Position numbers and translations under genes: made by a program | Source: Bacillota bacterium | Lineage (GTDB): Bacteria; Bacillota; Clostridia; Peptostreptococcales; Acidaminobacteraceae | Direction: 5' to 3' | Length of the DNA stretch: 64,000 nucleotides | Assembly: GCA_020161295.1 (NCBI GenBank) | Contig: JAIUOA010000002.1 | Span: 62,001-126,000 of the forward strand | Notes under the pieces: generated by a model | What the model saw: the letters and a program-made list of their open reading frames with translations, nothing else | The model's database searches: none | Told to the model about the DNA's origin: nothing | Shown: piece by piece, positions 1 to 8,556 of the stretch | Numbering within the stretch: the stretch's first letter is position 1 | Layout: every line of letters begins with the position of its first letter

Positions 1-368
1 TACAGATCGACGCCATCCACGGTATTGACGAAGGCGACACCCGCCCAAGCGATATAATCGAGGGCTTCCTTCACCTTCTCATAGGGTTCTCCGGAAGTTT
101 TCGCCACGTCATCTGCGCTACGTTTCTCACGAAATGCCAAGTGCATGGCGATTTTTGCTTGGTAATCATCCATGATTGGGTCCAGTGCATAATACTCTGG
201 TCCGAATGGAATCGCTTCACGACTGGTGCCTGCTTTGGTACGTCCTATTTTATTCGCCAGGTCCACGATGCTTTGACGATAGGGTCTACCTTCCACATCC
301 GCCCAGGTCAATGCGAAATTGAAATTCTTCGATTTGTTGAAGTTGGTTTTTTCAGGTTGCTTCGCCAT
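1..368 (-). CDS. N-terminal part of a probable flavoprotein oxidoreductase (runs off window)
   Basis: An open frame starts at an ATG (368) behind a GGAGAGGA ribosome site and stays open to the window edge, giving 122 residues beginning MAKQPEKTNF. It holds a helical segment (about 50-115) ending in AFVNTVDGVDL. From memory, this type of N-terminal extension occurs in Clostridia ahead of FAD/NAD(P)-dependent pyridine nucleotide-disulfide oxidoreductases, but no nucleotide-binding motif lies in the visible part, so the function is a guess. It starts 21 bases after hypB on the same strand and is probably co-transcribed with it. Confidence 0.6.
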   Translation of the reverse strand, partial: MAKQPEKTNFNKSKNFNFALTWADVEGRPYRQSIVDLANKIGRTKAGTSREAIPFGPEYYALDPIMDDYQAKIAMHLAFREKRSADDVAKTSGEPYEKVKEALDYIAWAGVAFVNTVDGVDL

Positions 369-389
369 ATTGAATCCTCTCCTTATGCG

Positions 390-1067
390 TTATGATGACT
401 GGTTTTTCCAGTTGTTTACTTCAGTCTGGAGCCAGTTGGTCCACCGATCAAGCCCTTCGCCTGTTTTCGCAGATATCGGGATAATCTCGATTTTAGGATT
501 GATTTTTTTAACGCGCTCCACTACTGCTTCGTAATTGAAATCGAAATAGGGGAGGGTGTCGATTTTATTGATGAGCAGGACGTCGATGACGCTGAACATC
601 AGCGGGTATTTAAGTGGCTTATCGTCTCCCTCTGGAACGCTGAGAATCGCTGCACTTTTGCAAGCACCAGTATCGAACTCCGCAGGGCAAACGAGGTTGC
701 CGACGTTTTCTAAAATGACGAGATCTAGTCCTTCGTGCTCAAGTTCGTTTAGCCCCTGCTTCGTCATGTCCGCATCGAGGTGGCACATACCGCCGGTATG
801 GAGCTGAATGACCTTTACACCCGTTTCAGAAATCGTCCTCGCATCCACGTCAGAGTCGATGTCTGCCTCCATCACACCGATATTTAGCACATCCTTTAGC
901 GAATGCATGGTCTTTACGAGTGTGGTGGTTTTACCTGAGCCGGGGGAGGACATGAGGTTTAGTAAAAATGTTTTGTCACTTTTAAGCTGCATCCTGAGAA
1001 GATCAGCCTGTTTGTTATTATCCTCGAAAATACTTTCCTTCACTTCAATCACTTTAAAGGGTTTCAC
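390..1067 (-). CDS. hypB: HypB, GTPase for nickel insertion into [NiFe] hydrogenase
   Basis: The 225-residue protein has a P-loop SPGSGKTT (residues 41-48), the ENVGNLVCP segment (120-128) and the NKID guanine-specificity motif. HypB is a SIMIBI-class GTPase that, with HypA, delivers nickel to [NiFe]-hydrogenase. Cys95, His96 and Cys127 match the known metal site between G domains. The N-terminal CxxCGC nickel motif and His-rich stretch of some homologues are absent. No hypA or hydrogenase gene is nearby; the next gene downstream is a probable flavoprotein. A perfect palindrome sits in its promoter region, and transcription probably starts there. Confidence 0.93.
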   Translation of the reverse strand: MKPFKVIEVKESIFEDNNKQADLLRMQLKSDKTFLLNLMSSPGSGKTTTLVKTMHSLKDVLNIGVMEADIDSDVDARTISETGVKVIQLHTGGMCHLDADMTKQGLNELEHEGLDLVILENVGNLVCPAEFDTGACKSAAILSVPEGDDKPLKYPLMFSVIDVLLINKIDTLPYFDFNYEAVVERVKKINPKIEIIPISAKTGEGLDRWTNWLQTEVNNWKNQSS

Positions 1068-1100
1068 GTCTTCCTCCTTATCGCAGATGTTAAAATTGTT

Positions 1101-1119
1101 ATTATATTGTCAATATAAT
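1101..1119. promoter_or_regulatory. 19-bp perfect palindrome upstream of hypB
   Basis: ATTATATTG and CAATATAAT flank a single T, making an uninterrupted palindrome 34 bases upstream of the hypB start. On the minus strand it includes a TATAAT (1106-1101) that could be the -10 box. It is a candidate repressor site. The sequence does not match Rex, Fur or NikR consensus sites that I know. Confidence 0.5.
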
Positions 1120-1229
1120 TGTATGGTGTTAGAAACAATAAGTCAAAATTGTGAAAGCATTATAAATGCTAACTTTCATGGAAAACACTTTCGAGATAAG
1201 TTTACACTCTGTTGATGAAAAGGTGTCTG

Positions 1230-1278
1230 AAAATAAAGAAAATCCAGTCGACTCACGCAAATACAAGTGTCAACTGGA
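1230..1278 (-). terminator. Intrinsic terminator of the integrase/FAD-enzyme operon
   Basis: On the minus strand a 10-bp stem (TCCAGTTGAC with GTCGACTGGA, one G-T pair; 1269-1278 and 1243-1252) is followed by a T-rich run. It lies just beyond the stop of the FAD enzyme. Confidence 0.75.
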
Positions 1279-1295
1279 CTTGAAAGTAAAATTAA

Positions 1296-2543
1296 TTAGA
1301 AAAAATCACTGACTAAGGACTCGGAAAAACGGATACAATTTTCAAGTGATAGTGCACTGAGGCATTCTCCTGCTAAAAACAAGCCGTTTTTACCCTGTAA
1401 CGCCTCTATTCTCTGGAAAAATCCATTCTGAAGCTGGTCGCTGTCCACATGGGGAGAATGTCGCCAGCGCTTCATTTGGTAGATTCGTGGCGAACTCACA
1501 CCGAGTGCCACCAAATCCTCCATCACCAGTCGTGTCGTCGTCTGGGGGTTACCATCTGGGGCATCATAAGCATAAGCGATGACCAGCGCTTCTTTCGAAG
1601 TCACCTCCCAGCGCGTATCAAACAACGTGATGTGGCCTCTTCGCTCGGGTTTTAGGTTATCCAGAAGGCATCCCACACCGGAAGGGATGTTCTCGGCACA
1701 AATGGCGTAGACATTAAACGATTCCACCTTGATTTGATTTAGCATTTTGCTTAATGCCGAATCAAAGCAAGCAAAATGTGAAACTTCATCAAGTGGAGCG
1801 GCGATGATGACTTGGTCATAAAGCGCGGATTCATAAGCTGTCGTAAGCTGCCACTGCTGGTTTTCGAGCTGCTTTAAATCGGTCACCGCTTGACCCAATC
1901 TAACGTCCTTCACCGATTGTCCCAGTTTTTGTACCAATGTTATAGCGCCGCTTTTCCATGTCACAAAATCAGGCATTTCCATGAAGGTCATAAGATTATC
2001 ATAGTTTAGCACCCTTAGGACAAAGAGCGCTGGGATCAGGGATAGTTCTCCTAATCCAAAAATAGTATAATAATGAATAATGACTTTTTTTAAGACAGAA
2101 AATTCATGGTAATCACACCACTGTGAAAAGGGTAGCATCAAAGGAGGTTCTACATACTGGATTCGAGGTGCGTTCAGCGCGGTGTACTCAGCAAGCACCT
2201 CGGGAAGTCTCTCCATTTCAACTCGGAAATCACTCAGTAAGGATTTGGGGAGCTGTATGGTTTTTTCCCCATTCGCCGAGTAGTTTACCCGGGATAGTTT
2301 AGGGCCATCGCCTTTAATGCCAAGTCGCTTCATCAATGCTTTTAAGCGTTCTTGCGAGGGGAGGCCGAAGATCGTCCCCAGCTCATAGGATTTGCCTGCG
2401 TATTGGATCGAGTGAATTTTTCCGCCTAGGGTATGATGTTTCTCATATAGCGTAATCTCTTGATAGCCTTTAGCCCTGAGTTGTTCAGCGATGACGAGGC
2501 CTGAAATGCCCCCGCCGATAATGGCGATTTTACTAGTCTTCAT
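1296..2543 (-). CDS. FAD-dependent amine oxidase / protoporphyrinogen-oxidase-like protein
   Basis: A 415-residue flavoprotein of the NAD(P)-binding_8/amino-oxidase type. The dinucleotide motif GGGISG is at residues 10-15 and the C-terminal FAD contact LFLAGECLSA is near the end. Substrate is unknown; relatives include protoporphyrinogen oxidase, phytoene desaturase and monoamine oxidase. The start at 2543 is chosen because AGGTGA precedes it by six bases; the in-frame ATG at 2567 has no ribosome site. The start overlaps the end of the upstream integrase-like gene by 11 bases, so the two are translationally coupled. A terminator follows. Confidence 0.85.
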   Translation of the reverse strand: MKTSKIAIIGGGISGLVIAEQLRAKGYQEITLYEKHHTLGGKIHSIQYAGKSYELGTIFGLPSQERLKALMKRLGIKGDGPKLSRVNYSANGEKTIQLPKSLLSDFRVEMERLPEVLAEYTALNAPRIQYVEPPLMLPFSQWCDYHEFSVLKKVIIHYYTIFGLGELSLIPALFVLRVLNYDNLMTFMEMPDFVTWKSGAITLVQKLGQSVKDVRLGQAVTDLKQLENQQWQLTTAYESALYDQVIIAAPLDEVSHFACFDSALSKMLNQIKVESFNVYAICAENIPSGVGCLLDNLKPERRGHITLFDTRWEVTSKEALVIAYAYDAPDGNPQTTTRLVMEDLVALGVSSPRIYQMKRWRHSPHVDSDQLQNGFFQRIEALQGKNGLFLAGECLSALSLENCIRFSESLVSDFF

Positions 2544-3597
2544 GGGGATCACCTTTGTTGGATGCATCGATGATGGCTAATAGCCATAGTGGCAAGGTTT
2601 CGAGGTCGGCATGATTTTCTACCGCTTTGTTTAGAACGACCTTTGCGGGTGTTAATCCCTTATAAGGGCCATCCTTGATTCGTGTGAAAAAGTTGTATTG
2701 TCTTAAGTGACCTTGAAGTAAGCGTTCAACTGAAGTAAGGGAGTTGAAGTGACCGAGAGCCACTTGTTTCTCATAAAAAGCGTTCATGAGCTCATCATAA
2801 TATTGATTTAGGTCAAAAAATAATTCATCGTGCGCATCGGGGATGAAATGGTGCATCATGCCATACTGCGTCGTCAGCTGTTCGAGTTTGCGTCCTTTTA
2901 AATACTGAGGCGTATACGCTGTGTCCTTCTCGGTAATGATCGTATCAATGGATAACTTGAACGTTTTCATCAGATAGACAAGTTTTTGCTCAAAATAATG
3001 CCAGACTTCGATTTCGGTTTTGCTCCCATATAATTTGACAAATGCCCATCTTGAAGCGGCATCAAACAGAATATGTTGATAAATTCGACCAACACCATCA
3101 AAGTTGCCGATATAATCGATTCTTTGAAGAAGTAGATAGCCAGGGTATTTCTCCCGGGCATCAAGCAAATGTGCATAGGAGGATGGACTCGATTTTCTTT
3201 TTTTACTCTTATGACGTGGATCCTTTGCATACTCCATGCGATCTTTTCGTTTGGTCAAATCATGGCGTTTTAAAACGTTAAAAATACCGGTCTCGCCGAT
3301 GTGGATGCCTTCAGATTTTAAGGCGTAGTAGATGCGTTTAGGACCATCCTCTGGAAACTCAGCCACGTGAAATAAAATTTCTTTTTCGATGGCCTTGCCT
3401 ACCTTATTAGGCATTTTAGGCGGCTTTGAAGGTGCTTGCTCAAGTCCATCCATTCCAGAGGTTCGATAGGCCTTTAACCATTTATAAAAAGAGGTCCGAG
3501 AAACACCGTATAATGCACAGGTCAGGGTGACGTCTTTGTGCATCATGGCATGCTTTATAATCATAAATTTGGTGTAGGCACTAAACTTCTCGACCAT
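2533..3597 (-). CDS. Integrase/transposase-like protein (IS481/IS3-type fold), probably domesticated
   Basis: 354 residues. An N-terminal helix-turn-helix (about 5-45, VSRTSFYKWLKAY) and a second winged region are followed by an rve-type integrase core (about 155-300). The first catalytic Asp is visible in QRIDYIGNF (D161) and the usual DDxSR is LFDAASRW. The second position, normally TDNG, reads TEKD (222-225), and the third, normally VER, appears as FFD near 262. So the DDE triad looks altered. No terminal inverted repeats or target duplication were seen, and the gene overlaps the FAD enzyme by 11 bases in an operon. A domesticated DNA-binding role is inferred; an old transposase is the alternative. 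Confidence 0.75.
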   Translation of the reverse strand: MVEKFSAYTKFMIIKHAMMHKDVTLTCALYGVSRTSFYKWLKAYRTSGMDGLEQAPSKPPKMPNKVGKAIEKEILFHVAEFPEDGPKRIYYALKSEGIHIGETGIFNVLKRHDLTKRKDRMEYAKDPRHKSKKRKSSPSSYAHLLDAREKYPGYLLLQRIDYIGNFDGVGRIYQHILFDAASRWAFVKLYGSKTEIEVWHYFEQKLVYLMKTFKLSIDTIITEKDTAYTPQYLKGRKLEQLTTQYGMMHHFIPDAHDELFFDLNQYYDELMNAFYEKQVALGHFNSLTSVERLLQGHLRQYNFFTRIKDGPYKGLTPAKVVLNKAVENHADLETLPLWLLAIIDASNKGDPHED

Positions 3598-3678
3598 AGG
3601 GTAATCTCCAAGTGAAAGGGTTAATTAATAATATTTTAACATACTAAAGGATGACAAACAATTAGAAGGAGGCCGAGG

Positions 3679-4515
3679 ATGAAGCTAACTGTGCTCGTGG
3701 ATAACCACACATTGATTGATCGGTATTTTAAAGGAGAACCAGGGGTGAGTTATTATATTGAAGTGGCAGATAAAAGAATTCTATTTGATTTAGGATATAG
3801 TGATTTGTTTCTGGAAAACGGACGTAAATTAGGGGTTCAGTTTGAAGCGCTGGATGCTGTCGTGATTAGCCATAGCCACCTTGACCATACTTGGGGAATG
3901 GAGCCGCTTGTGAAGCACTTTAACGAACGGTTGATGGAAGGACTTCATTATAAACGTCCGACCTTAATCGCACATCCAGAAATCTTTAGGCCGCGTTCCT
4001 TTAATGGAAGAGATGAGTTTGGCATGAATATCAGTTCCGATACCGTATTCAAATACCTTGAAGATGGATTGTCCAAGTCTCCGGTATGGATTACGGATAA
4101 ACTCGTCTTTTTAGGCGAAATACCCAGAGAAAATGACTTTGAAGCTTTGTCGGCTATCGGAGACATCGTCGTCTCAGGAAATCAAGTACCGGATTTTAGC
4201 ATCGATGACAGTGCGCTCTGTTATATGGCTAATGACGGACTCGTCATTATTACAGGGTGCTCGCACTCGGGAATTTGTAACATCATCGAATACGCAAAAA
4301 AGGTCTGTCATGAAAATCGCATTTTGGATATCATCGGAGGATTTCACCTGCTTGATCCTGAAGCGAAACAACTGGAGGAAACCGTTCATTATTTATCCAA
4401 ACAGTCCGTCGCGGTCCTACACGCTTGTCACTGTACGGACCTTCGATCTAAGATCGCCCTTTCCGCTGTGGTTGAATTAAAAGAGGTTGGTGTAGGATTA
4501 AAAATAGTCTATTAA
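3679..4515 (+). CDS. Metallo-beta-lactamase-fold hydrolase (COG1237 type)
   Basis: 278 residues with the di-metal motif HSHLDH (65-70), a later GCSHSG segment and GGFHL near the C-terminus. These are the pattern of the COG1237 branch, whose archaeal relatives are annotated as dihydropterin ribofuranosylaminobenzene phosphate synthase. Actual substrates in Clostridia are unknown. An AAGGAGG ribosome site precedes the ATG. It is divergent from the integrase-like gene across 81 bases, which must hold both promoters. Confidence 0.85.
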   Translation: MKLTVLVDNHTLIDRYFKGEPGVSYYIEVADKRILFDLGYSDLFLENGRKLGVQFEALDAVVISHSHLDHTWGMEPLVKHFNERLMEGLHYKRPTLIAHPEIFRPRSFNGRDEFGMNISSDTVFKYLEDGLSKSPVWITDKLVFLGEIPRENDFEALSAIGDIVVSGNQVPDFSIDDSALCYMANDGLVIITGCSHSGICNIIEYAKKVCHENRILDIIGGFHLLDPEAKQLEETVHYLSKQSVAVLHACHCTDLRSKIALSAVVELKEVGVGLKIVY

Positions 4516-4609
4516 GGTTGCTTTTTTAATTGAGAGATATTGTCAAATCGGGGTATAAGCATCCCATAAGTTGAACTCATTTTTTAGAGAGAAGAAAGCA
4601 GGTGAGGAA

Positions 4610-5917
4610 ATGAAATTTACACCGATTACAGTTAAAACAGTGGTTAAAGGGGATTTAGATTTGGTTTGGAGATGCTTTACTGAACCTGAGCACGTGATGA
4701 AATGGAACTTCGCTTCCGAGGATTGGCATTGTCCAGAGGCAAAAAATGATTTAAGCGTAGGCGGCAGTTTTTGCTATAAGATGGCAGCGAAAGATGGCAG
4801 TTTTTCATTTGATTTTGAAGGGGTTTATGAAGAAGTGGTTAAACACGAGAAGATCGCGTATGCTTTAGGTGATGAACGTCGTGTTAGAATCGAATTCATC
4901 CCTCATGGCGATTCGGTCGAGCTGGTAGAAATCTTTGATGCAGAGGGTGAAAATAGCCTCGATATGCAGCGCGATGGATGGCAATCGATTCTCAATAATT
5001 TTAAACGACATGTGGAAAAAAATCATGTGAATCGTCATAAAATCGTCTCACATCTTTGGTTTGATAAAGAGGCAGGGGATGCAGCCGAGTTTTATCTGAG
5101 CGTTTTTGAGAACTCCCGGTTAATTGATAGAACTGAGCTTAGTGGAACACCATCAGGTACTGTTGAATCGTTTACACTTCAGATTGAGGACCATCGCTTC
5201 ATGCTTTTGTCAGCTGGGCCATACGTCAAGGTTAATCCATCGATTTCTTTTATGGTCAGTAGCGCGGACGAAGAAGAAATCAGGCATTACTGGAACCGCC
5301 TATCCGAAGGTGGAAATGCATTGATGCCATTTGATGCCTATCCTTTTAGTCCGTTATATGGTTGGATTGAAGACCGTTTTGGTGTTTCTTGGCAGCTCAT
5401 GTGGGTTAAGGATGGACCGATCACTGCTAAAATCAAGCCAGCACTCATGTTTGTAGGTGAAAATGCAGGGCATGCAGAAGAGGCGATTCACTTTTATGCT
5501 GAAATTTTTAAACATGCGCGGATCAACGCTGTTTCGAGGTATGGTGATGGCATGGAACCGAATACACCCGAAATGCTCAATTATGCGGATTTTGTTTTGG
5601 AAGGCCAACACTTTTCTGCGATGGACAGCGCTTATGAGCATGATTTTTACTTTAATGATGCAATCTCCATTATCGTTAATTGTGAGTCACAGGAAGAAAT
5701 CGATTACTACTGGGAGAAGCTTTCTGCTGTTCCAGAGTCAGAGCAATGTGGCTGGATTAAGGATCGATATGGCTTATCATGGCAAATCACGCCTGACCGT
5801 ATGAACGATATGATGCGTGAAGGAAGTCCGGAAGCGCTTAAACGCGTAACAGAAGCGTTTTTGAAAATGAAAAAATTTGATTTGGCTACACTTGAAGCGG
5901 CTTATAAAGGCGAATAA
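4610..5917 (+). CDS. Three-domain fusion: SRPBCC (AHSA1-like) plus two VOC/PhnB-like domains
   Basis: 435 residues. Residues 1-140 form an AHSA1-type SRPBCC domain (WRCFTEPEHVMKW near the start, then GGSF). Residues about 145-270 and 280-400 are two PhnB-like VOC domains, each with an LWF/LMF beta strand, an FMLL or FSAMDS strand and a final GWIxDRxGxSWQ strand. These families usually occur as separate small proteins; SRPBCC domains bind hydrophobic ligands, and VOC domains often act as metal enzymes or antibiotic-binding proteins. Function is unknown. The ATG at 4610 is chosen over an upstream TTG (4571) because AGGTGAGG lies just before it. The alpha/beta hydrolase follows 25 bases later. 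Confidence 0.85.
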   Translation: MKFTPITVKTVVKGDLDLVWRCFTEPEHVMKWNFASEDWHCPEAKNDLSVGGSFCYKMAAKDGSFSFDFEGVYEEVVKHEKIAYALGDERRVRIEFIPHGDSVELVEIFDAEGENSLDMQRDGWQSILNNFKRHVEKNHVNRHKIVSHLWFDKEAGDAAEFYLSVFENSRLIDRTELSGTPSGTVESFTLQIEDHRFMLLSAGPYVKVNPSISFMVSSADEEEIRHYWNRLSEGGNALMPFDAYPFSPLYGWIEDRFGVSWQLMWVKDGPITAKIKPALMFVGENAGHAEEAIHFYAEIFKHARINAVSRYGDGMEPNTPEMLNYADFVLEGQHFSAMDSAYEHDFYFNDAISIIVNCESQEEIDYYWEKLSAVPESEQCGWIKDRYGLSWQITPDRMNDMMREGSPEALKRVTEAFLKMKKFDLATLEAAYKGE

Positions 5918-5942
5918 AGTGGTGTCATAAAGAGGGGTACCC

Positions 5943-6887
5943 ATGAAAAAGAAGTGGCAAAAAAAACTTAAAAACTACACGGGTCTTGCCATGCTAGCGA
6001 CAGGTGCTGTAGCGTACGGCATAAGTGATTATTTCTTTCGGACTGCAGTCTTGCGAAACAATCAAACGCCGATTAAGGAAAGTAAAGCGCCTATAAATTC
6101 TGTTTCTGACAAATCGGGCGTCGAATGGCTTGAAGAGGTTGGCTATGACGTATGGCAAATTCAATCGGAAGACGGTCTGGCTTTAAGGGGATACTATATA
6201 CCGGCGCGTGAAAAAACGGAAAAAACGGTGATTTTAGCCCATGGTTATAGCGTCGATGCCACTTGGATGAGCGACCTGGCAAAAGCCTACCATGAAAGCT
6301 TCGGTTTTAATGTTTTAATGCCAGATGCTAGAGCACATGGTATGAGCGAAGGAAAATACATCGGTTTTGGATGGATGGAGCGCATCGACTACCAGCTTTG
6401 GATTCAAAGGGTTATTTCGAATGGAGCGGGTGATGCGCGCATCGTATTACACGGGGTTTCTATGGGGGCTGCAACTGTCATGATGACCAGTGGAGAAGTA
6501 TTGCCCTCGCAGGTAAAAGCGGTCATCGCCGATTGTGGCTATACTTCTGCCTACGAGCAACTTAAATTCCGCTATCAAGTGGAATACGCTTTCCCAGATT
6601 GGATTGCACTTCCAGGCACAAACCTTTTAACGAAATGGCGCCTGGGATATGATTTTACCGAGGCATCCACCATCAAGCAAGTGAAAAAAAACCGCCTCCC
6701 CATGATGTTTATTCATGGAGAAGCGGATACTTACGTGCCATATAAGATGGTCTTCGCGCTTTACGACGCTTGTCACACGCCTAAAGTGCTTTATACAGTA
6801 CCTGGTGCGGGTCACGCAAAAGCCTTTGAGACGGCGCCTGAAAGCTACATGCTACAGGTTAAACAGTTTCTGGAAGGCCGTTTATAA
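5943..6887 (+). CDS. Membrane-anchored alpha/beta hydrolase (COG1073)
   Basis: 314 residues. A single hydrophobic segment near residues 15-31 suggests a membrane anchor with the catalytic domain outside. The fold markers are LAHGY, the nucleophile elbow GVSMGA (Ser173), an Asp in GEADTYVP and the catalytic His in GAGHAKAF. The family includes uncharacterised esterases and peptidases similar to Bacillus YqkD. It lies 25 bases after the SRPBCC-VOC gene and probably shares its transcript. It converges with the phosphatase gene with only 17 bases between. Confidence 0.88.
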   Translation: MKKKWQKKLKNYTGLAMLATGAVAYGISDYFFRTAVLRNNQTPIKESKAPINSVSDKSGVEWLEEVGYDVWQIQSEDGLALRGYYIPAREKTEKTVILAHGYSVDATWMSDLAKAYHESFGFNVLMPDARAHGMSEGKYIGFGWMERIDYQLWIQRVISNGAGDARIVLHGVSMGAATVMMTSGEVLPSQVKAVIADCGYTSAYEQLKFRYQVEYAFPDWIALPGTNLLTKWRLGYDFTEASTIKQVKKNRLPMMFIHGEADTYVPYKMVFALYDACHTPKVLYTVPGAGHAKAFETAPESYMLQVKQFLEGRL

Positions 6888-6904
6888 CCGGCTGACGTGC
6901 GCTC

Positions 6905-8020
6905 TTAAAGAAGTCGTTTGAGTTTATAAGCACCTGAAGGGGAAACCTCGAGAATTGCTGGATTTACCCAAGTGTAGTGTGTGGTAGTACTTTTGCCAGA
7001 AGAGAAAAGTGTAAACAATTTGCCATCAAAGTGACTTCTAAGCCCATCCTCTACAACCTCATGCCCTCTAAATAGCTTTTCGATTCCAAATCGCTTCGCA
7101 TAGGCGTAAAAGTCATCCTCAGTAAAGTAAAAGCGCTTCATATGCCTTTTCAGATCGCCTTCACCGCGATAAGGGTCTGACCATAGGAGGTTTTCCAGAA
7201 TCGTCGCACCGGCATTATCGCGTTCAGGATAAGTGGTTAATGCTGACAGTGATTTTAGATGATTGAACGGCTCGGCGGGTGCTTCGGCAGGCTTCGGAAT
7301 GCCGCCGTGAACACATTTGTATACCCCGAGGTCAGTGTTTAGAAAGGCGATATAGGGAAGGGTATCAAAGAGTTTAAAATAGGCTGATAACACTTCCTTT
7401 GAAAGGGAAGTGTTTTTTCTTATTAGCGATTGAAGGTAGGTCGGGAAGTAATCCATGGGATCATCATTTTCTGGAATTCTATAGGGAAGTTTAATGGTAT
7501 CGTCAGGTAACAGGATACCACCATCGTGATTGCCACGAAGGAGGTGGACCGTATCAGGAAACATGGTTTTTAATGTCAGTAGCATTTCTAGCGTTTTAAG
7601 ATGGTTTAAACCGCGATCCACATAGTCGCCTAAAAAGACCATATGAAAACGCTCTTTTCTCTCCAATCGATTAAAGAAATCAGTGGCTTTTAAAATGTGG
7701 TCGAGCGATTGATCATCGGAGTGAAGATCTCCTATAAGATAAATCAGGTCGTAATCGTTTAATATGAGGATGCCATCGCTGGATTTTCCGTTTTCAAGGT
7801 CTTCTATGATGCCTTTTATAGAAAGGTGTTTGGCGAGTTTGTGCTGGTTAAACTCACTATGTTCTTTCTTTAACAGGTCGATGACGGTTTGTGTTAGCTT
7901 TATGTGATGTTCTCCAAGTGCTGATAGGTCGCTTTCGAAAATATTTGATGCGTCAAGTGTGCGCCAGTTGTTTTCAATCGAAAGAAAATAGGCTGTTTCA
8001 AGTGACGTGGTCGTTTTCAT
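6905..8020 (-). CDS. PPP-family serine/threonine-type metallophosphatase
   Basis: 371 residues. The three phosphoesterase signatures are in order: GDLHSD (97-102), GDYVDRG (131-137) and RGNHD (162-166), followed by HGGIP and a C-terminal FRGHE. Together they form the di-metal site of the PPP superfamily that also contains PrpE and eukaryotic PP1/PP2A. The usual GDxHG reads GDLHS. About 90 N-terminal residues form an extra domain of unknown role. Substrate is not predictable; bacterial members dephosphorylate phosphoproteins or dinucleotides. Confidence 0.88.
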   Translation of the reverse strand: MKTTTSLETAYFLSIENNWRTLDASNIFESDLSALGEHHIKLTQTVIDLLKKEHSEFNQHKLAKHLSIKGIIEDLENGKSSDGILILNDYDLIYLIGDLHSDDQSLDHILKATDFFNRLERKERFHMVFLGDYVDRGLNHLKTLEMLLTLKTMFPDTVHLLRGNHDGGILLPDDTIKLPYRIPENDDPMDYFPTYLQSLIRKNTSLSKEVLSAYFKLFDTLPYIAFLNTDLGVYKCVHGGIPKPAEAPAEPFNHLKSLSALTTYPERDNAGATILENLLWSDPYRGEGDLKRHMKRFYFTEDDFYAYAKRFGIEKLFRGHEVVEDGLRSHFDGKLFTLFSSGKSTTTHYTWVNPAILEVSPSGAYKLKRLL

Positions 8021-8065
8021 GAGTAATGAACCTCTGCTTTCATTTTGATACTACTAGTTTACCAC

Positions 8066-8098
8066 AAAAAATAAAAAAAGCGCTGGAATCCAGCGCTT
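8066..8098 (-). terminator. Terminator of the cold-shock gene
   Basis: On the minus strand AAGCGCTGG, loop ATT and CCAGCGCTT are followed by a run of T residues. The nine-base stem is perfect and begins five bases after the stop codon of the cold-shock gene. Confidence 0.93.
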
Positions 8099-8103
8099 AG
8101 TTA

Positions 8104-8307
8104 CTATCTTACGATTGTAATGTTTTCTGCTTGTGGGCCTTTAGGACCTTGAGCAACTGTGTAGCTAACTTTTTGACCTTCGTCTAAAGTTTTGAAACCG
8201 TCAACGTTGATTTGTGAGAAGTGAGCAAATACATCTTTGCCGTCATCTCCTGTAATAAAACCAAAGCCTTTTTCTGAGTTAAACCATTTTACTGTACCAT
8301 TCATCAT
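8104..8307 (-). CDS. Cold-shock protein of the CspA family
   Basis: 67 residues with both RNA-binding motifs, KGFGFI (RNP1) and DVFAHF (RNP2), across a single OB-fold cold-shock domain. These proteins bind single-stranded RNA and DNA and melt mRNA structure at low temperature. Two adjacent ATGs are possible; the first (8307) lies eight bases from GGAGG and is preferred. The inferred promoter leaves a leader of about 118 bases, which is typical of cold-inducible csp genes. Confidence 0.97.
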   Translation of the reverse strand: MMNGTVKWFNSEKGFGFITGDDGKDVFAHFSQINVDGFKTLDEGQKVSYTVAQGPKGPQAENITIVR

Positions 8308-8431
8308 GATGTGTACCTCCTAATATTTTTGATCTTTAAACCTGCTCAAACCTTGATACATTTTATTAGGATGATACCATCTTCTAAAACATGTTCATAA
8401 GTTTTCATCATAGAATTTAAACAACTTCCTT

Positions 8432-8461
8432 AAGATACCATAGAAGCAATAGCACTGTCAA
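8432..8461 (-). promoter_or_regulatory. Promoter of the cold-shock gene with long leader
   Basis: On the minus strand TTGACA (8461-8456) and TATCTT (8437-8432) are 18 bases apart. The predicted start near 8425 gives an untranslated leader of about 118 bases. The 8308-8556 interval otherwise contains only this leader and the promoter of the GNAT gene. Confidence 0.6.
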
Positions 8462-8556
8462 TAGATGTTACGAAATTTAAATATTTAAAACAGAAATAGT
8501 CAGAAGGAACAATAAATGATATCTTAAATTATAGACATCGTAAAGGGGGAATTGGT

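Noticed and set aside
1151..1185. Hairpin of GAAAG and CTTTC near the hypB leader
   Set aside because: The stem is short and interrupted, and no T run or conserved riboswitch element accompanies it.
2533..3678. Intact insertion sequence
   Set aside because: No terminal inverted repeats or target duplication were seen, the catalytic motif is altered, and the gene overlaps its operon partner.
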